From: an uncultured Erythrobacter sp.
GTDB taxonomy: Bacteria; Pseudomonadota; Alphaproteobacteria; Sphingomonadales; Sphingomonadaceae
Assembly (NCBI GenBank): GCA_937899785.1
Contig: CALCCG010000099.1
Span: forward strand, 1 to 34,446
DNA length: 34,446 nt
Direction: 5' to 3'
Part shown: positions 7,833 to 16,792 of the stretch, one piece after another
Position numbering within the stretch: the first letter of the stretch is position 1
How the letters are laid out: each line of letters begins with the position of its first letter
Notes under the pieces: model-generated
What the model saw: only the letters and a program-made list of their open reading frames with translations
Database searches by the model: none
Told to the model about the DNA's origin: nothing
Position numbers and translations under genes: made by a program

Positions 7833-8513
7833 ATGGCCTACCTGCGCAGCTTTCTGTTCTATCCGGTCTTCTACGGCTTTAGCGCTCTGTTGGTCGTCGC
7901 CTCAGTGCTGGCGATCCCGTTGGGGCAGGACAAGCTGCGCTGGGTGGTGGCGACCTGGGGCGTCTGGCACCGGTGGTGTTTGAAGACTCTGCTTGGCATC
8001 GACGTTGTGATTGAGGGGCGTCTGCCCGATGGCCCGGTGCTGATCGCGGTAAAGCACGAAAGCTATTTCGAAGCGATCGACATGCCGCGCCTGTTCCGCT
8101 TCCCCACTGTCTTTGCCAAGCGCGAATTGTTCCTTATTCCGGGTTGGGGCTATTCCGCCAAAGTCTACGGCTTGATCCCGGTTGCGCGCGACAAGGGCGC
8201 CAGAGCGTTGCGCGAAATGATCAAGACCGCGCGCGAACGCGTGGCCGATGGGCGCCCACTTGTTATCTTTCCCGAGGGCACGCGGGTTGAACACGGCACT
8301 CAGCCGCCGTTGCAATCCGGATTTGCGGGGACCTATAAACTGCTGGGCCTGCCGGTCGTGCCTATCGCTGTGAACAGCGGCCCCGTCTATCATCGCCTGG
8401 TCAAGCGACCGGGGACTATCACCTACCGGGTTGGCGAAACGATTTCCGAAGGGTTGGACCGCGAAGAGATAGAAGCGCGCGTGCATCGCGCGATCAACGC
8501 TCTGAACGTCTAG
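7833..8513 (+). CDS. plsC: 1-acyl-sn-glycerol-3-phosphate acyltransferase
   Basis: Transfers an acyl group to lysophosphatidic acid to form phosphatidic acid at the inner membrane. It has 226 residues with an N-terminal membrane segment (SFLFYPVFYGFSALLVVASV). Motif I is HESYFE, with His75 and Glu80 where the textbook form is HxxxxD; the Glu variant is, as I recall, common in alphaproteobacterial PlsC. Motif III is FPEGTR (146-151), and LPVVPIAVNSGP is motif IV. It is last in the ftsEX-ydcF run, and its stop codon overlaps the convergent tyrC stop by three bases (8511-8512 shared within CTAG). Confidence 0.93.
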   Translation: MAYLRSFLFYPVFYGFSALLVVASVLAIPLGQDKLRWVVATWGVWHRWCLKTLLGIDVVIEGRLPDGPVLIAVKHESYFEAIDMPRLFRFPTVFAKRELFLIPGWGYSAKVYGLIPVARDKGARALREMIKTARERVADGRPLVIFPEGTRVEHGTQPPLQSGFAGTYKLLGLPVVPIAVNSGPVYHRLVKRPGTITYRVGETISEGLDREEIEARVHRAINALNV

Positions 8514-9412
8514 TGCTCCCGGCCAAAGTCCGGAGAGCTGTCGTCTTGCCCTTGATCGATTACTTCGCGACGGATCGCGCGGGTTCGGCTAAAGAGTTCG
8601 TGAAGCGTTTCCCCATCGCCCGATCGGATTGCGCGTTGGAGCGCTGTCAGATCCTCAGTGAAGCGGCCCAGCATTTCAAGCACTGCTCCCTTATTGCTCA
8701 GGAATACATCGCGCCACATAACCGGATCGCTAGCGGCAATGCGGGTGAAATCGCGAAAGCCGCCGGCCGAATATTTGATGACTTCTGAGCGCGTCACCTC
8801 TTCCAGATCGCTCGCCGTGCCAACGATGGTGAACGCGATAAGGTGCGGGATGTGGCTGGTTACGGCAAGAACCAGATCGTGGTGGTCGGGGTCCATCATC
8901 TCAACCCGCGCGCCCAGCCTGGTCCAGAAATCGGACAGCGCCTCCAAGGCGGCTTGGTCCGTACCCATTGGAGGGGTGAGGATACACCAGCGTCCGGCAA
9001 ACAAGGTTGGAAAGCCAGCGTTCGGCCCGCTCTGCTCCGTCCCAGCCACTGGGTGCGCTGGGATGACGGTGCGCCCGGGAAGGGCGGCGCCAAGCGCCTC
9101 GATCACGCTCTTCTTGGATGAGCCCACATCGGAGATTATCGCCTCCGCTGGCAAATGCGGGGCAAGCTCGCGCGCTGCCGCCTCCATAGCACCCACCGGA
9201 ACACACAGGATGACGAGATCGGCGGTGGCCACTGCCTCTGAGGCGGTGTCGAGCAGGATGTTCGTCAAACCGCGCGCGGCCGCCGCTTTGCGCACGTCGG
9301 GATCGCGGTCGTAGCCAGTCGTGACGATTTCAGGCGCTCGCTCGGCGATCGCAAGGCCGATGGAGCCGCCGAGCAAGCCCAGACCGATAATGGCGACGCG
9401 TTCGATGCTCAT
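8510..9412 (-). CDS. tyrC: Prephenate/arogenate dehydrogenase (cyclohexadienyl dehydrogenase)
   Basis: Catalyses NAD(P)-dependent oxidative decarboxylation of prephenate or arogenate in tyrosine synthesis, in the cytoplasm. The 300-residue protein begins with the Rossmann motif IIGLGLLGGSIGLAI. It carries the catalytic-region motif HPVAGTEQSGP and the helical C-terminal domain (VTSHIPHLIAF, YSAGGFRDFTRIAASDP). ATG 9412 has GGAGGG seven bases upstream. The start overlaps the hisC stop (ATGA), so hisC-tyrC is a coupled pair. There is no fused chorismate mutase or ACT domain. Which of prephenate or arogenate it prefers cannot be read from the sequence. Confidence 0.92.
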   Translation of the reverse strand: MSIERVAIIGLGLLGGSIGLAIAERAPEIVTTGYDRDPDVRKAAAARGLTNILLDTASEAVATADLVILCVPVGAMEAAARELAPHLPAEAIISDVGSSKKSVIEALGAALPGRTVIPAHPVAGTEQSGPNAGFPTLFAGRWCILTPPMGTDQAALEALSDFWTRLGARVEMMDPDHHDLVLAVTSHIPHLIAFTIVGTASDLEEVTRSEVIKYSAGGFRDFTRIAASDPVMWRDVFLSNKGAVLEMLGRFTEDLTALQRAIRSGDGETLHELFSRTRAIRREVIDQGQDDSSPDFGREH

Positions 9413-10509
9413 GAGTTCCCTCCGGTGAGACGCGCGAGTATGGCTGCGACCACGTCCATATCTTGCGCAGTGCCGATAGTGATCCGCAGGTGGTTGGGCA
9501 GGCCTTGGCTTGGCAGATGCCGTACCGCGTAGCCCTGATCGGATAGGGCGTTCATGGCGTCCACGGCGGTGAGTTCGCCCAAGAACTCGATCAGCACGAA
9601 GTTCGCCTCGCTCGGAAGGGCGCGCAGGCCGTGATTGCCTAGCGCCTCAATCTGCCGTTCGAATGCCTTGCGTACAGCGCGATTGTTGTCCGCCGATCGC
9701 CGCACGAAGTCTTGATCAGCCAACGCGGCGAGGGCGGCCTTTTGCCCGCTGGCGCTGACATTGAAGGCGCCGCGCAGACGGTTGAGAGAGTCGATAAGAT
9801 GCGGCGCGCCGTAGGCCCAGCCAATTCGCTCCGCCGCAAGCCCATAGGCTTTAGAGAAGGTGCGCGTGACCAGCACGTTCTCGTGGTCGCGCGCCATGTC
9901 AAAGCCGAAGCTCTGATGCTGTTTCGGCAGATACTCAGCATAGGCCTCATCGAGCACCAGCAGGATGTCCGGGCGAAGGCTCGCGTGTAGACGCCGAACC
10001 TCGTCGGGCGCGATATAGGTCGCGGTGGGGTTGTTCGGGTTGTCGAACAGAACAACCCGCGTATTCGGCGTCACGGCTGAAAGGAGAGCGTCGATATCGG
10101 CGGCATAATCCGCATCCGGTGCCAGAACGGGCGTTGCGCCAACTTTGCGCGCGATCAGTGGGTAGAGCGAGAAGGAATAGCGCGAAGACAGCACCTCATC
10201 GCCGAGACCCGCAAAGGCCTGCACCGCGCAATGCAGCAGCTCACCGGACCCAGTGCCGCAGACGATTTGGTCCGCCTCCAACCCGTGCAGCTCGCCAAGA
10301 GCCTCGCGCAAGGCGGTGCAGCCCGGATCGGCATACAGCGCGGCCTGCTCGCGCGGTTCGGCTAAAGCGGCCAGCGCCGCTGGGCTGGTGCCAAGCGGAT
10401 TCTCGTTGGCCGAAAGCTTGATCAACGCCCTCCCATCGGATGAGTTGGCCTTGCCCGGCTTGTATGCGTAGATGCGATCGATCCAGGGTTTGATGACAGG
10501 TCTGGTCAT
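9409..10509 (-). CDS. hisC: Histidinol-phosphate aminotransferase
   Basis: PLP-dependent fold-type I aminotransferase that converts imidazole-acetol phosphate to histidinol phosphate. In alphaproteobacteria this enzyme may also serve tyrosine and phenylalanine synthesis, which fits its coupling to tyrC. About 366 residues from ATG 10509. Visible features are LSANENPLGTS at the N-terminus, YADPGC, the substrate and PLP loop VVLFDNPNNPTAT, and LDEAYAEYL. The PLP lysine is in TFSKAYGLAAERIGW (Lys220), and RITIGTAQDMD is near the end. The open frame extends to 10548, but those extra residues overlap the hairpin region and look untranslated. It is divergent from metX. Confidence 0.94.
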   Translation of the reverse strand: MTRPVIKPWIDRIYAYKPGKANSSDGRALIKLSANENPLGTSPAALAALAEPREQAALYADPGCTALREALGELHGLEADQIVCGTGSGELLHCAVQAFAGLGDEVLSSRYSFSLYPLIARKVGATPVLAPDADYAADIDALLSAVTPNTRVVLFDNPNNPTATYIAPDEVRRLHASLRPDILLVLDEAYAEYLPKQHQSFGFDMARDHENVLVTRTFSKAYGLAAERIGWAYGAPHLIDSLNRLRGAFNVSASGQKAALAALADQDFVRRSADNNRAVRKAFERQIEALGNHGLRALPSEANFVLIEFLGELTAVDAMNALSDQGYAVRHLPSQGLPNHLRITIGTAQDMDVVAAILARLTGGNS

Positions 10510-10528
10510 GACGAGCGACCGCTTGAAC

Positions 10529-10583
10529 AAAAAACGCACGCCCGACAAGCCATGTCGATGAACTTGTCGAAGCGGCGTTTTTT
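10529..10583. promoter_or_regulatory. Two-part inverted repeat between hisC and metX
   Basis: AAAAAACGC (10529-10537) pairs perfectly with GCGTTTTTT (10575-10583). Inside it CGACAAG (10543-10549) pairs with CTTGTCG (10563-10569), around a 13-base loop. The structure fills most of the 89-base divergent gap and would sit in the metX leader. Its 3' arm is a U-tract just before the Shine-Dalgarno, so it could be an attenuator-like element or an operator. It does not match a SAM riboswitch consensus that I know. Confidence 0.4.
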
Positions 10584-10598
10584 CTGTTTAGGCGGGAC

Positions 10599-11702
10599 AT
10601 GGCCTCCGCGTTTGTCCCAAAACTCTACAAAGTCCCTCAGGATCTGCCGCTCGATAGCGGGCAGAGCCTTCCGGGCGCGGAGATTGCGTACGAAACCTAT
10701 GGCGCGCTCAATGACGACAAATCGAACGCGATCCTGATCTGCCACGCGCTCACGGGGGATCAATATGTCGCGAGCGATCACCCGATAACGGGGAAGCCGG
10801 GATGGTGGGATAGGATGGTCGGTCCGGGCAAGCCGATCGACACCGATCTCTTCTACGTCGTGTGCGCCAACGTGATTGGCAGTTGCCTTGGGTCTACCGG
10901 CCCCAAGAGCCTGGCAAGCGATGGCAAACCCTATGGCATGCGCTTTCCCGTCATCACCATTCGTGACATGATGCGCGGGACGATCGCTTTGCTCGATGGG
11001 CTCGGCATCGAAACGCTGCGGGGCGTCGTTGGCGGATCGATGGGCGGGATGCAGGCGCTGAGCCTGGCCGCCAACTGGCCCGAGCGCGCCGAGCGCGTTC
11101 TTGTGATTGCTTCGACCGCGCGCCACTCCGCGCAGAACATCGCCTTTCATGAAGTCGGTCGCCAGGCCATTATGGCGGATCCGGCCTGGGCCGATGGCGA
11201 CTATTACGCGCATGAGGGCAACGGACCCGAGGCGGGTCTCGCGGTCGCGCGCATGGCCGCACACATTACCTATCTTTCCGAAGAGGGTCTCACCGAGAAG
11301 TTCGGCCGTCGCCTACAGGATCGCGATGCGAAGAGCTTCGGGTTTGACGCCGACTTTCAGATCGAGAGCTATCTGCGCTATCAAGGCAGCGGCTTCACTC
11401 AGCGCTTTGACGCAAACAGCTACCTCTACATCACCCGAGCGATGGACTATTTTGATATCGCCGAAGAGCACGGTGGCAAACTGGCGAACGCCTTTGCGGA
11501 CTCCAACGCGCGTTTCTGTCTCGTGAGCTTTGACACCGATTGGCTTTACCCCACCAGCGAAAGTCGGCACGTGGTCCACGCTCTGAACGCGACGAGTTCC
11601 AAAGTAAGCTTTGTTGAACTCAGCGCCAACGCTGGTCACGACAGCTTCCTGCTACCTCACAATCAGCTCGATCGCGTCGTGAGAGGTTTTTTGGATGGCT
11701 GA
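10599..11702 (+). CDS. metX: Homoserine O-acetyltransferase
   Basis: Alpha/beta hydrolase-fold enzyme that acylates homoserine in methionine synthesis. It has 367 residues, the normal length. Key features are the N-terminal [22 protein letters not shown] block and the nucleophile elbow [10 protein letters not shown] (Ser147). The acid is in the [12 protein letters not shown] segment and the base is in NAGHDSF. It overlaps metW by eight bases, the standard metX-metW pairing of proteobacteria. Whether it uses acetyl-CoA or succinyl-CoA cannot be settled by family name alone. It is preceded by the inverted repeat at 10529-10583. Confidence 0.93.
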   Translation: MASAFVPKLYKVPQDLPLDSGQSLPGAEIAYETYGALNDDKSNAILICHALTGDQYVASDHPITGKPGWWDRMVGPGKPIDTDLFYVVCANVIGSCLGSTGPKSLASDGKPYGMRFPVITIRDMMRGTIALLDGLGIETLRGVVGGSMGGMQALSLAANWPERAERVLVIASTARHSAQNIAFHEVGRQAIMADPAWADGDYYAHEGNGPEAGLAVARMAAHITYLSEEGLTEKFGRRLQDRDAKSFGFDADFQIESYLRYQGSGFTQRFDANSYLYITRAMDYFDIAEEHGGKLANAFADSNARFCLVSFDTDWLYPTSESRHVVHALNATSSKVSFVELSANAGHDSFLLPHNQLDRVVRGFLDG

Positions 11703-12291
11703 TCTGCGGTTCGATCTGGCGGTGATTGCACATGAGCTGAATGCGGTTCCGGGCAGAACGGTCTTGGACGTGGGCTGCGGCGATGGAGCCCTGATGGCGG
11801 TTCTGCGTGACAAATCCGGGATCGACGCGCGCGGCATCGAGATTGATCCCGGGCTCGTGGAGAAGTGCGTGTCGCGCGGGCTGTCGGTGGTGCAGGGTGA
11901 CGCTAATCAGGTGCTCGCTGACTATCCTGACAACGCCTTTGACTACACCGTGCTTGGCCAGACGCTGCAAACCAGCGTGCGGCCGGACAAGACGCTGGAG
12001 GAATTGCTGAGGGTAAGCCGCCGGGCCTTCATCAGCTTCCCCAATTTTGCGCATTGGCGCACGCGCACTGCGCTGCTGTTTGGGGGACGGATGCCGGTGA
12101 CGCAGGCCTTGCCAGTGAGCTGGTACGAAACCCAGAACATCCACCACGTGACAGTCGAGGATTTTCGCAGCCTAGTCAAAGAAAAGGGCGCCCGGATCGA
12201 ACGCCGCTGGTTCTTCTCACAAGGGAAAGAAATCGGCACGCCAGGAGCCAACTGGCGTGCCGAATTCGCGCTGTTTGAGGTCAGCCGCTAG
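11695..12291 (+). CDS. metW: Methionine biosynthesis protein MetW
   Basis: Class I SAM-dependent methyltransferase-fold protein of 198 residues that accompanies MetX. In characterised species it is needed for full MetX activity or methionine synthesis. Motif I is [11 protein letters not shown], followed by [25 protein letters not shown], the [11 protein letters not shown] motif, and the MetW-typical [19 protein letters not shown] and [10 protein letters not shown] blocks. The start ATG lies eight bases inside metX, giving translational coupling. It ends three bases before the convergent VOC gene. Confidence 0.93.
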   Translation: MADLRFDLAVIAHELNAVPGRTVLDVGCGDGALMAVLRDKSGIDARGIEIDPGLVEKCVSRGLSVVQGDANQVLADYPDNAFDYTVLGQTLQTSVRPDKTLEELLRVSRRAFISFPNFAHWRTRTALLFGGRMPVTQALPVSWYETQNIHHVTVEDFRSLVKEKGARIERRWFFSQGKEIGTPGANWRAEFALFEVSR

Positions 12292-12294
12292 GGC

Positions 12295-12687
12295 TCAACC
12301 CGGACGGTGGATGCCGCAGATCTTGTGGCCATCGGGATCCGAGAAATAGCACAGATACATCGGCCCCATGCTCCCTTCGCGAAGGCCCGGAGGGTCTTCC
12401 ATAGTGGTGCCGCCGTTCGCAATAGCGACATCATGCAGTTCCTGCAGCTGTTCGGGCGAAGAACACACAAAACCGATGGTTGAGCCGTTCGCAACATTTG
12501 CGGGTTCTCCGTTGATCGGCTCGCTGACCGAGAACGTGCTGCCTTCGTGGCTGTAGAAGAGACGCGCGTGTCCCGTATCGTTGACGTGTACGAACGGCTC
12601 CTCTGCCCCAAGCACACCCAAGACGGCGTTGTAGAAGGTTTTTGACTTCTCAATATCGTTAGACCCGATCATCACATGGTTCAGCAT
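12295..12687 (-). CDS. VOC (glyoxalase/bleomycin-resistance) family protein
   Basis: A 130-residue vicinal-oxygen-chelate domain protein: MLNHVMIGSNDIEKSKTFY at the N-terminus and FSDPDGHKICGIH at the C-terminus, the two hallmark beta-alpha-beta-beta-beta ends. His4 and a C-terminal acidic/His pair could chelate a metal. The family includes glyoxalase I-like and fosfomycin or bleomycin resistance-like proteins, and this short form is usually left uncharacterised. ATG 12687 is preceded by AGGAGA ten bases away. It converges with metW and is divergent from the small exported protein at 12764. Confidence 0.85.
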   Translation of the reverse strand: MLNHVMIGSNDIEKSKTFYNAVLGVLGAEEPFVHVNDTGHARLFYSHEGSTFSVSEPINGEPANVANGSTIGFVCSSPEQLQELHDVAIANGGTTMEDPPGLREGSMGPMYLCYFSDPDGHKICGIHRPG

Positions 12688-12763
12688 CGCAGGGGTATCT
12701 CCTCTCGTTCGCGCGGGGCTCTCGTAGCCAAGCGTTCAGGAAAGCTCGTATAGCGCGTCGGCC

Positions 12764-13159
12764 ATGTTCGAAAGTCTCTTTTTGCCACTTGTCGCGTTGG
12801 CCAGCGCGCAGACCTCCCCTCCGCCTCCAGCGGCGACCGAGCCGCCCGGAAATCAGCAAGCGCCAAGAGACACACCCACCCGACTTACGAGCGAGAACCG
12901 CGCAGCTTTGAGGTGTTCAGCCGCCTTTGCGATCGTTTCCAATCGCGAAGGCGAAGAGCAAGGGGCATCAAGCACGATGAGCGCGCGAGGTCGCGAGTTC
13001 TTCGTTGTGACGCTTGCCGGGATCATGGACGAGCACAATCTGGATCGCGCTGCTATCGAACGCGAAGTGCGTCGCGAGGCGGAAAGCCTTGCCCAAACGG
13101 GCGAAGTCGACAAGATCATGCCCGCGTGTTTGCTGATGCTGCAATCAGCTGGCTTGTAA
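12764..13159 (+). CDS. Small exported protein, unknown function
   Basis: A 131-residue protein with a short hydrophobic signal (FLPLVALASA) cleaved near SAQT. A proline-rich linker follows, then a small alpha-helical domain with two cysteines (LRCSAAFAIVSNREGE and MPACLLMLQSAGL), which could form a disulfide in the periplasm. No family motif is recognised. It lies just upstream of the glutathione transferase on the same strand, with an 88-base gap. The two-cysteine helical layout recurs in short sphingomonad hypothetical proteins, from memory only. Confidence 0.65.
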   Translation: MFESLFLPLVALASAQTSPPPPAATEPPGNQQAPRDTPTRLTSENRAALRCSAAFAIVSNREGEEQGASSTMSARGREFFVVTLAGIMDEHNLDRAAIEREVRREAESLAQTGEVDKIMPACLLMLQSAGL

Positions 13160-13247
13160 GCGCTCGAAACTTTCCCCGTATAAGCGCCTATTCAAGGACC
13201 CATCGCGCTTTAAAGCAACGCAGTGTCACGCTAAGGATTGGCCGCAA

Positions 13248-13919
13248 ATGTGGTCTCTTTATCAATTTCCCCTATGCCCGTTTAGTCGGAAAATCCGCTT
13301 GCTCATGGGCGAGAAGAACATCGCCTATCAGCCGGTTCGCGAAGATCCTTGGAACGCGTCCGACCGGCTTTATCGGCTCAATCCGGCGGGGCGCACACCG
13401 GTTCTCGTTGATCAAGAGCGCAACATCGTTCTCGCCGACAGCCGGGCGATTGGGGAATATCTGGAAGAGACGGTTGATCGTCTTCCCATGATCAGTGGGA
13501 ACGCGGCCGCGCGCGCCGAAGTGCGGCGCCTGACCGCTTTGTTTGATGAGAACTTCTTCCACGATGTGACCGAACCGCTTCTCAATGAACGCATGAAGAA
13601 ACGCCTGATCCTCAAACAGCCGCCCGACAGTGTGGTCCTTTCCGAAGCCATGCGCATGGCGCATGGGCACCTCGATTACATGGACTGGCTGATCGATAAT
13701 CGCCCGTGGCTTGCCGGCTCTATGATGAGCGTTGCGGACCTGGCGGCTGCAGCGCAGATTTCGGTTGCCGACTATCTCGGTGGGATCGATTGGACCGATC
13801 ACGAACAGACGCGTGGCTGGTACGCGGTCTTCAAAAGCCGGCCGAGCTTCCAGCCGCTTCTCACCGAGCGCATGGATGGCATTCGCCCCCCGGCGCACTA
13901 CAGCCAGGTTGATGGATGA
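13248..13919 (+). CDS. Glutathione S-transferase family protein
   Basis: A 223-residue cytoplasmic protein with an N-terminal thioredoxin fold (LYQFPLCPFSRKIRLLMGEK). NPAGRTPVLVD carries the cis-proline, and LADSRAIGEYLEE is the glutathione gamma-glutamyl-binding Asp-Ser pair. The C-terminal helical domain follows, with WLAGSMMSVADLAAAAQIS holding the N-capping box (SVAD). Cys8-Pro-Phe-Ser resembles omega/beta-like GSTs with a cysteine near the active site. AAGGA sits ten bases before ATG 13248. It is followed by msrB within about 50 bases, suggesting a shared thiol/oxidative stress setting. Confidence 0.87.
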   Translation: MWSLYQFPLCPFSRKIRLLMGEKNIAYQPVREDPWNASDRLYRLNPAGRTPVLVDQERNIVLADSRAIGEYLEETVDRLPMISGNAAARAEVRRLTALFDENFFHDVTEPLLNERMKKRLILKQPPDSVVLSEAMRMAHGHLDYMDWLIDNRPWLAGSMMSVADLAAAAQISVADYLGGIDWTDHEQTRGWYAVFKSRPSFQPLLTERMDGIRPPAHYSQVDG

Positions 13920-13968
13920 ATTGACCCGGTGCGATCGCTATATTGAGCGTGCAAATGAAAGCCTGGAC

Positions 13969-14370
13969 ATGACCGACGATCCCAAAGCCTTGACCGAAGC
14001 CGAATGGCGCGCTCGCCTTTCTGCCGAGCAATTTCACATTCTGCGCGAGGCGGGAACGGAGCGGGCCTTCACCGGCAAGTATGACAAGTTCTACGAAGAT
14101 GGTGAATATATGTGCGCCGCTTGCGGGACGCGGCTTTTCATCAGCGCGGCGAAGTATAATTCGGGCTGCGGCTGGCCGGCTTTTACCAAGCCCAGCGATG
14201 ACGGCACGATTGAAGAACGCCGCGATATGTCGCACGGGATGATCCGTACAGAGGTGCTGTGCGGCAATTGCGGTAGTCATTTGGGCCACGTCTTTCCCGA
14301 TGGCCCGCCGCAAGAAGGTGGCCTGCGTTACTGCATTAACTCGGCTGCGCTCGACTTTGACCCTGAATAA
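13969..14370 (+). CDS. msrB: Peptide-methionine (R)-S-oxide reductase
   Basis: Reduces methionine-R-sulfoxide in proteins with thioredoxin as donor. From ATG 13969 it is 133 residues, the normal single-domain length. Zinc cysteines are Cys49/Cys52 (CAAC) and Cys98/Cys101 (CGNC). The catalytic Cys122 is in RYCINSAAL, and Cys67 in GCGWPAF is the likely resolving residue. HLGHVFPDGP is the conserved core. The open frame extends upstream to 13732, but that part overlaps the GST gene; ATG 13912 is a less likely alternative. The (S)-specific partner msrA is elsewhere in this window (28081-28632). Confidence 0.94.
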   Translation: MTDDPKALTEAEWRARLSAEQFHILREAGTERAFTGKYDKFYEDGEYMCAACGTRLFISAAKYNSGCGWPAFTKPSDDGTIEERRDMSHGMIRTEVLCGNCGSHLGHVFPDGPPQEGGLRYCINSAALDFDPE

Positions 14371-14506
14371 GAAGCGTGAAGGCCACATCTTGGCCTGGAC
14401 GCAGAGCTGGTCGTGGGCATGTCTCTGGTTCATGTTCACTCGCGGTTATAACTTGCCTATGCACAGCCCAGGGCATGACCATGGGTGATCAGGTGGCGGG
14501 CGCGTA

Positions 14507-16717
14507 ATGGCCAAGCGCGGAAGAAAGCTGACAAACAAGGGCAAGCGCGGCAGCCGCCGGGCAGCGACCGAGCGCGCGCGCGAAGTGATGCCGAAGAAGT
14601 CGAGCAGACCCAAAGAGGAGAAGCGCCCCTCAGTCATTTGGAAGTGGGGTAAGCGTGTTGCCTTAGCTGGCGTTGTGGTTGGTTTGTTGGGGGCCTTGTT
14701 CCTCACCTTCGCGGTTGGTTTCGCCGCGCGCGAGATTCCAAGCTTCTACCAGTTGAAGTCCACTCAGAACGCCCAGACAATCCTAGTGCGCGCGCGCGAT
14801 GGGTCGGAGATTGTCGAATTGGGGCCAAGCTTTGGTGAGTGGCTGGAATACAACGACATCCCCGACACCATGAAAAACGCAATGGTGGCCGTCGAGGATA
14901 AGCGCTTTCATTCGCACTATGGTGTCGACCCTATCCGTCTGACCGGTGCGATCATTGAGGGCATAACCGGGGCTCGTTCGCGCGTTGGTGGCACGTCGAC
15001 CATCACGCAGCAATTGGCGCGCAATGTCTTCCTCAACACCAACCGGACCTATGATCGTAAAGCGCGCGAAGCGGTGCTCGCAATGGCGCTCGAGTGGAAA
15101 TTCTCCAAGGAGCAAATCCTCGAACTTTACTTGAACAAGGTCTATTTCGGCGGCGGCGCCTATGGGATCGACAGCGCGAGCCGGAAGTTCTTTAGCCACC
15201 CAGCCAAGGAATTGACCGTGGCCGAGGCGGCGATCATTGCCGGCCTTGTCAAAGCGCCCAGCCGCTATTCACCCACGGCTGACGTGCAGGCTGCGGTGGA
15301 TCGTGCCAAAGTCGTGCTGCGGCTGATGCGCGAGCAGAACTACATTTCCGCCAGCCAAGCCAACGTTGATGTCGACGCTGTCAATCTGAAGCAGCAGGCG
15401 GGCCAGAATTCGGTGCGTTACTTCACCGATTGGGCCTTGCCTCAGCTCGATCTGCTCTTGCCGGAAACCTATGCGCCGATTGAGGTTTGGACCACGCTTG
15501 ATGTCGGCATGCAGCGCGCCGCAACGACCGCGGTGAAGAGCAACGCGCCTCAAGGTTCGCAAGGGGCTTTAGTCAGTCTCGACAGCGATGGGGCTATTCT
15601 CGCGCTGGTGGGCGGCACCGATTATGTCGAGACCAATTTCAACCGCGCGACCAACGCTCTTCGCCAACCCGGATCGTCCTGGAAACTGTTTGTGTATCTT
15701 GCGGCGCTGGAGGCGGGCTACAATCCCGAAAGCATGGTCAAGGACGTGCCGGTGCAATTTGACGGGTGGAGCCCCAGCAACGCAAACGGCCGGAATATCG
15801 GTGAGACAAATCTGCGAACTTCCTTTGCCTTCTCAATCAACACGGTGGCCGCGCAACTCGGCAATGAGGTGGGCTTTGGTACGGTCGCCTCGATGGCTCG
15901 GCGTTTCGGTATCACATCACGTGTCTCGACTTTTCCGTCGATGGTTCTTGGCTCTTCCGAGGTCCGTCTGATCGAGATGACGCGTGCTTTTTCAAGCATC
16001 GCTGCCAAAGGCCGCAATGTTGAACCCTATGGGATCACCAAGGTTGTAACCGCGACCGGCGAGGTGTTGTACGAACACAAGAAACCGGCGGAACGCACTC
16101 TGATACCGGAATATGTGGCCGCCGGTATAACCGACTTGCTTCAGACCGCGGTTCAGAGTGGAACGGGCCGCGCCGCTCGGATCGAGGGTCGCCACGTTGC
16201 GGGCAAGACCGGCACGACAAGCTCGAACAAGGAAGGCTATTTCGTCGGTTTCTCCTCTGGCAGTTCCACGGGCGTCTGGATGGGCCGCGATGACGCCTAA
16301 CGTGTGCCGGGTCTCCAAGGCGGTCGGGCGCCCGCACGCGCTTTTTCGGCATATATGCGCGTGGCGGTGAAGGATCGGGCAGATGTGCCGTTCGATATCG
16401 AGTTGAACCTGCCTGAATGGCAGCTGGAACCCGATGAGGAGTTCCTCTTTGGGGACCCTGAAGACTATTACTATATCGATGAACAGGGCAATCTGATCGA
16501 GCCTGGGCGGCTCGACCCTGATGATCCCTTTGCGCCCGAAGGCGAACGTCTGGGAGACCCGGAGACGCCAAGCCTTGAAGATCCGCCCGCTGCAGCGAGC
16601 CAAGACTTTCTGGAGCAGGCCACGGGGCAAGAAATCCCGCCTGATCCCGATCCGCCACCCCCTACTCCTCCGGAGCCACCGGACGAGATACAGTTTGATG
16701 ATCTGCTTTTGGGCTGA
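14507..16717 (+). pseudogene. mrcA: Class A penicillin-binding protein (PBP1A-type), split by an in-frame TAA
   Basis: Bifunctional peptidoglycan glycosyltransferase/transpeptidase. A basic cytoplasmic tail and one membrane segment (~51-72) lead to the glycosyltransferase domain: VEDKRFHSHYG with catalytic Glu near 130, GTSTITQQLARN, and ILELYLNKVYFGGGAYGI. The transpeptidase domain has GSSWK (SxxK near 390), SIN (SxN) and AGKTGTTSS (KTG near 567). The frame stops at TAA 16298-16300, right after WMGRDDA. The same frame continues RVPGLQGGRAPARAF plus an acidic, Pro-rich tail to 16717, just as intact relatives read. Residues 1-597 keep every catalytic motif but lose the last transpeptidase strands. 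Either a real nonsense mutation, a sequencing error, or a tolerated truncation. Confidence 0.85.
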
Positions 16718-16777
16718 AACGAAAGAGAGGCGCCGCAGCGCAGGGCAGCGCTTGGCCGGGGCGCCTCTCTTTCGTTT
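16717..16777. terminator. Bidirectional rho-independent terminator
   Basis: AAACGAAAGAGAGGCGCC (16717-16734) and its exact reverse complement (16760-16777) form an 18-bp perfect stem with a 25-base loop. It is followed by TTTTG on plus, and by an equivalent T-rich run on minus. It lies between the convergent penicillin-binding protein gene and degQ, serving both. Confidence 0.85.
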
Positions 16778-16792
16778 TGTTTCTGGATCGGA

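Noticed and set aside
10529..10583. SAM-II or SAM-V riboswitch before metX
   Set aside because: The pairing is a simple nested hairpin without the pseudoknot and conserved core I would expect.
12913..13491. 192-codon plus-strand ORF across the small exported protein and the GST start
   Set aside because: Overlaps two better-supported genes in a different frame and has no recognisable motif.
14380..14396. Terminator after msrB (AGGCCA/TGGCCT)
   Set aside because: Only six base pairs and no U-tract.
16298..16300. Programmed stop-codon read-through or recoding at the PBP TAA
   Set aside because: No downstream stem or known recoding signal is visible, and TAA is the least leaky stop; mutation or sequencing error is simpler.
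16304..16717. 137-codon ORF as an independent gene
   Set aside because: It is the same frame as the penicillin-binding protein after the TAA, starts at an internal GTG, and begins inside the conserved GLQGGRAPARAF block.
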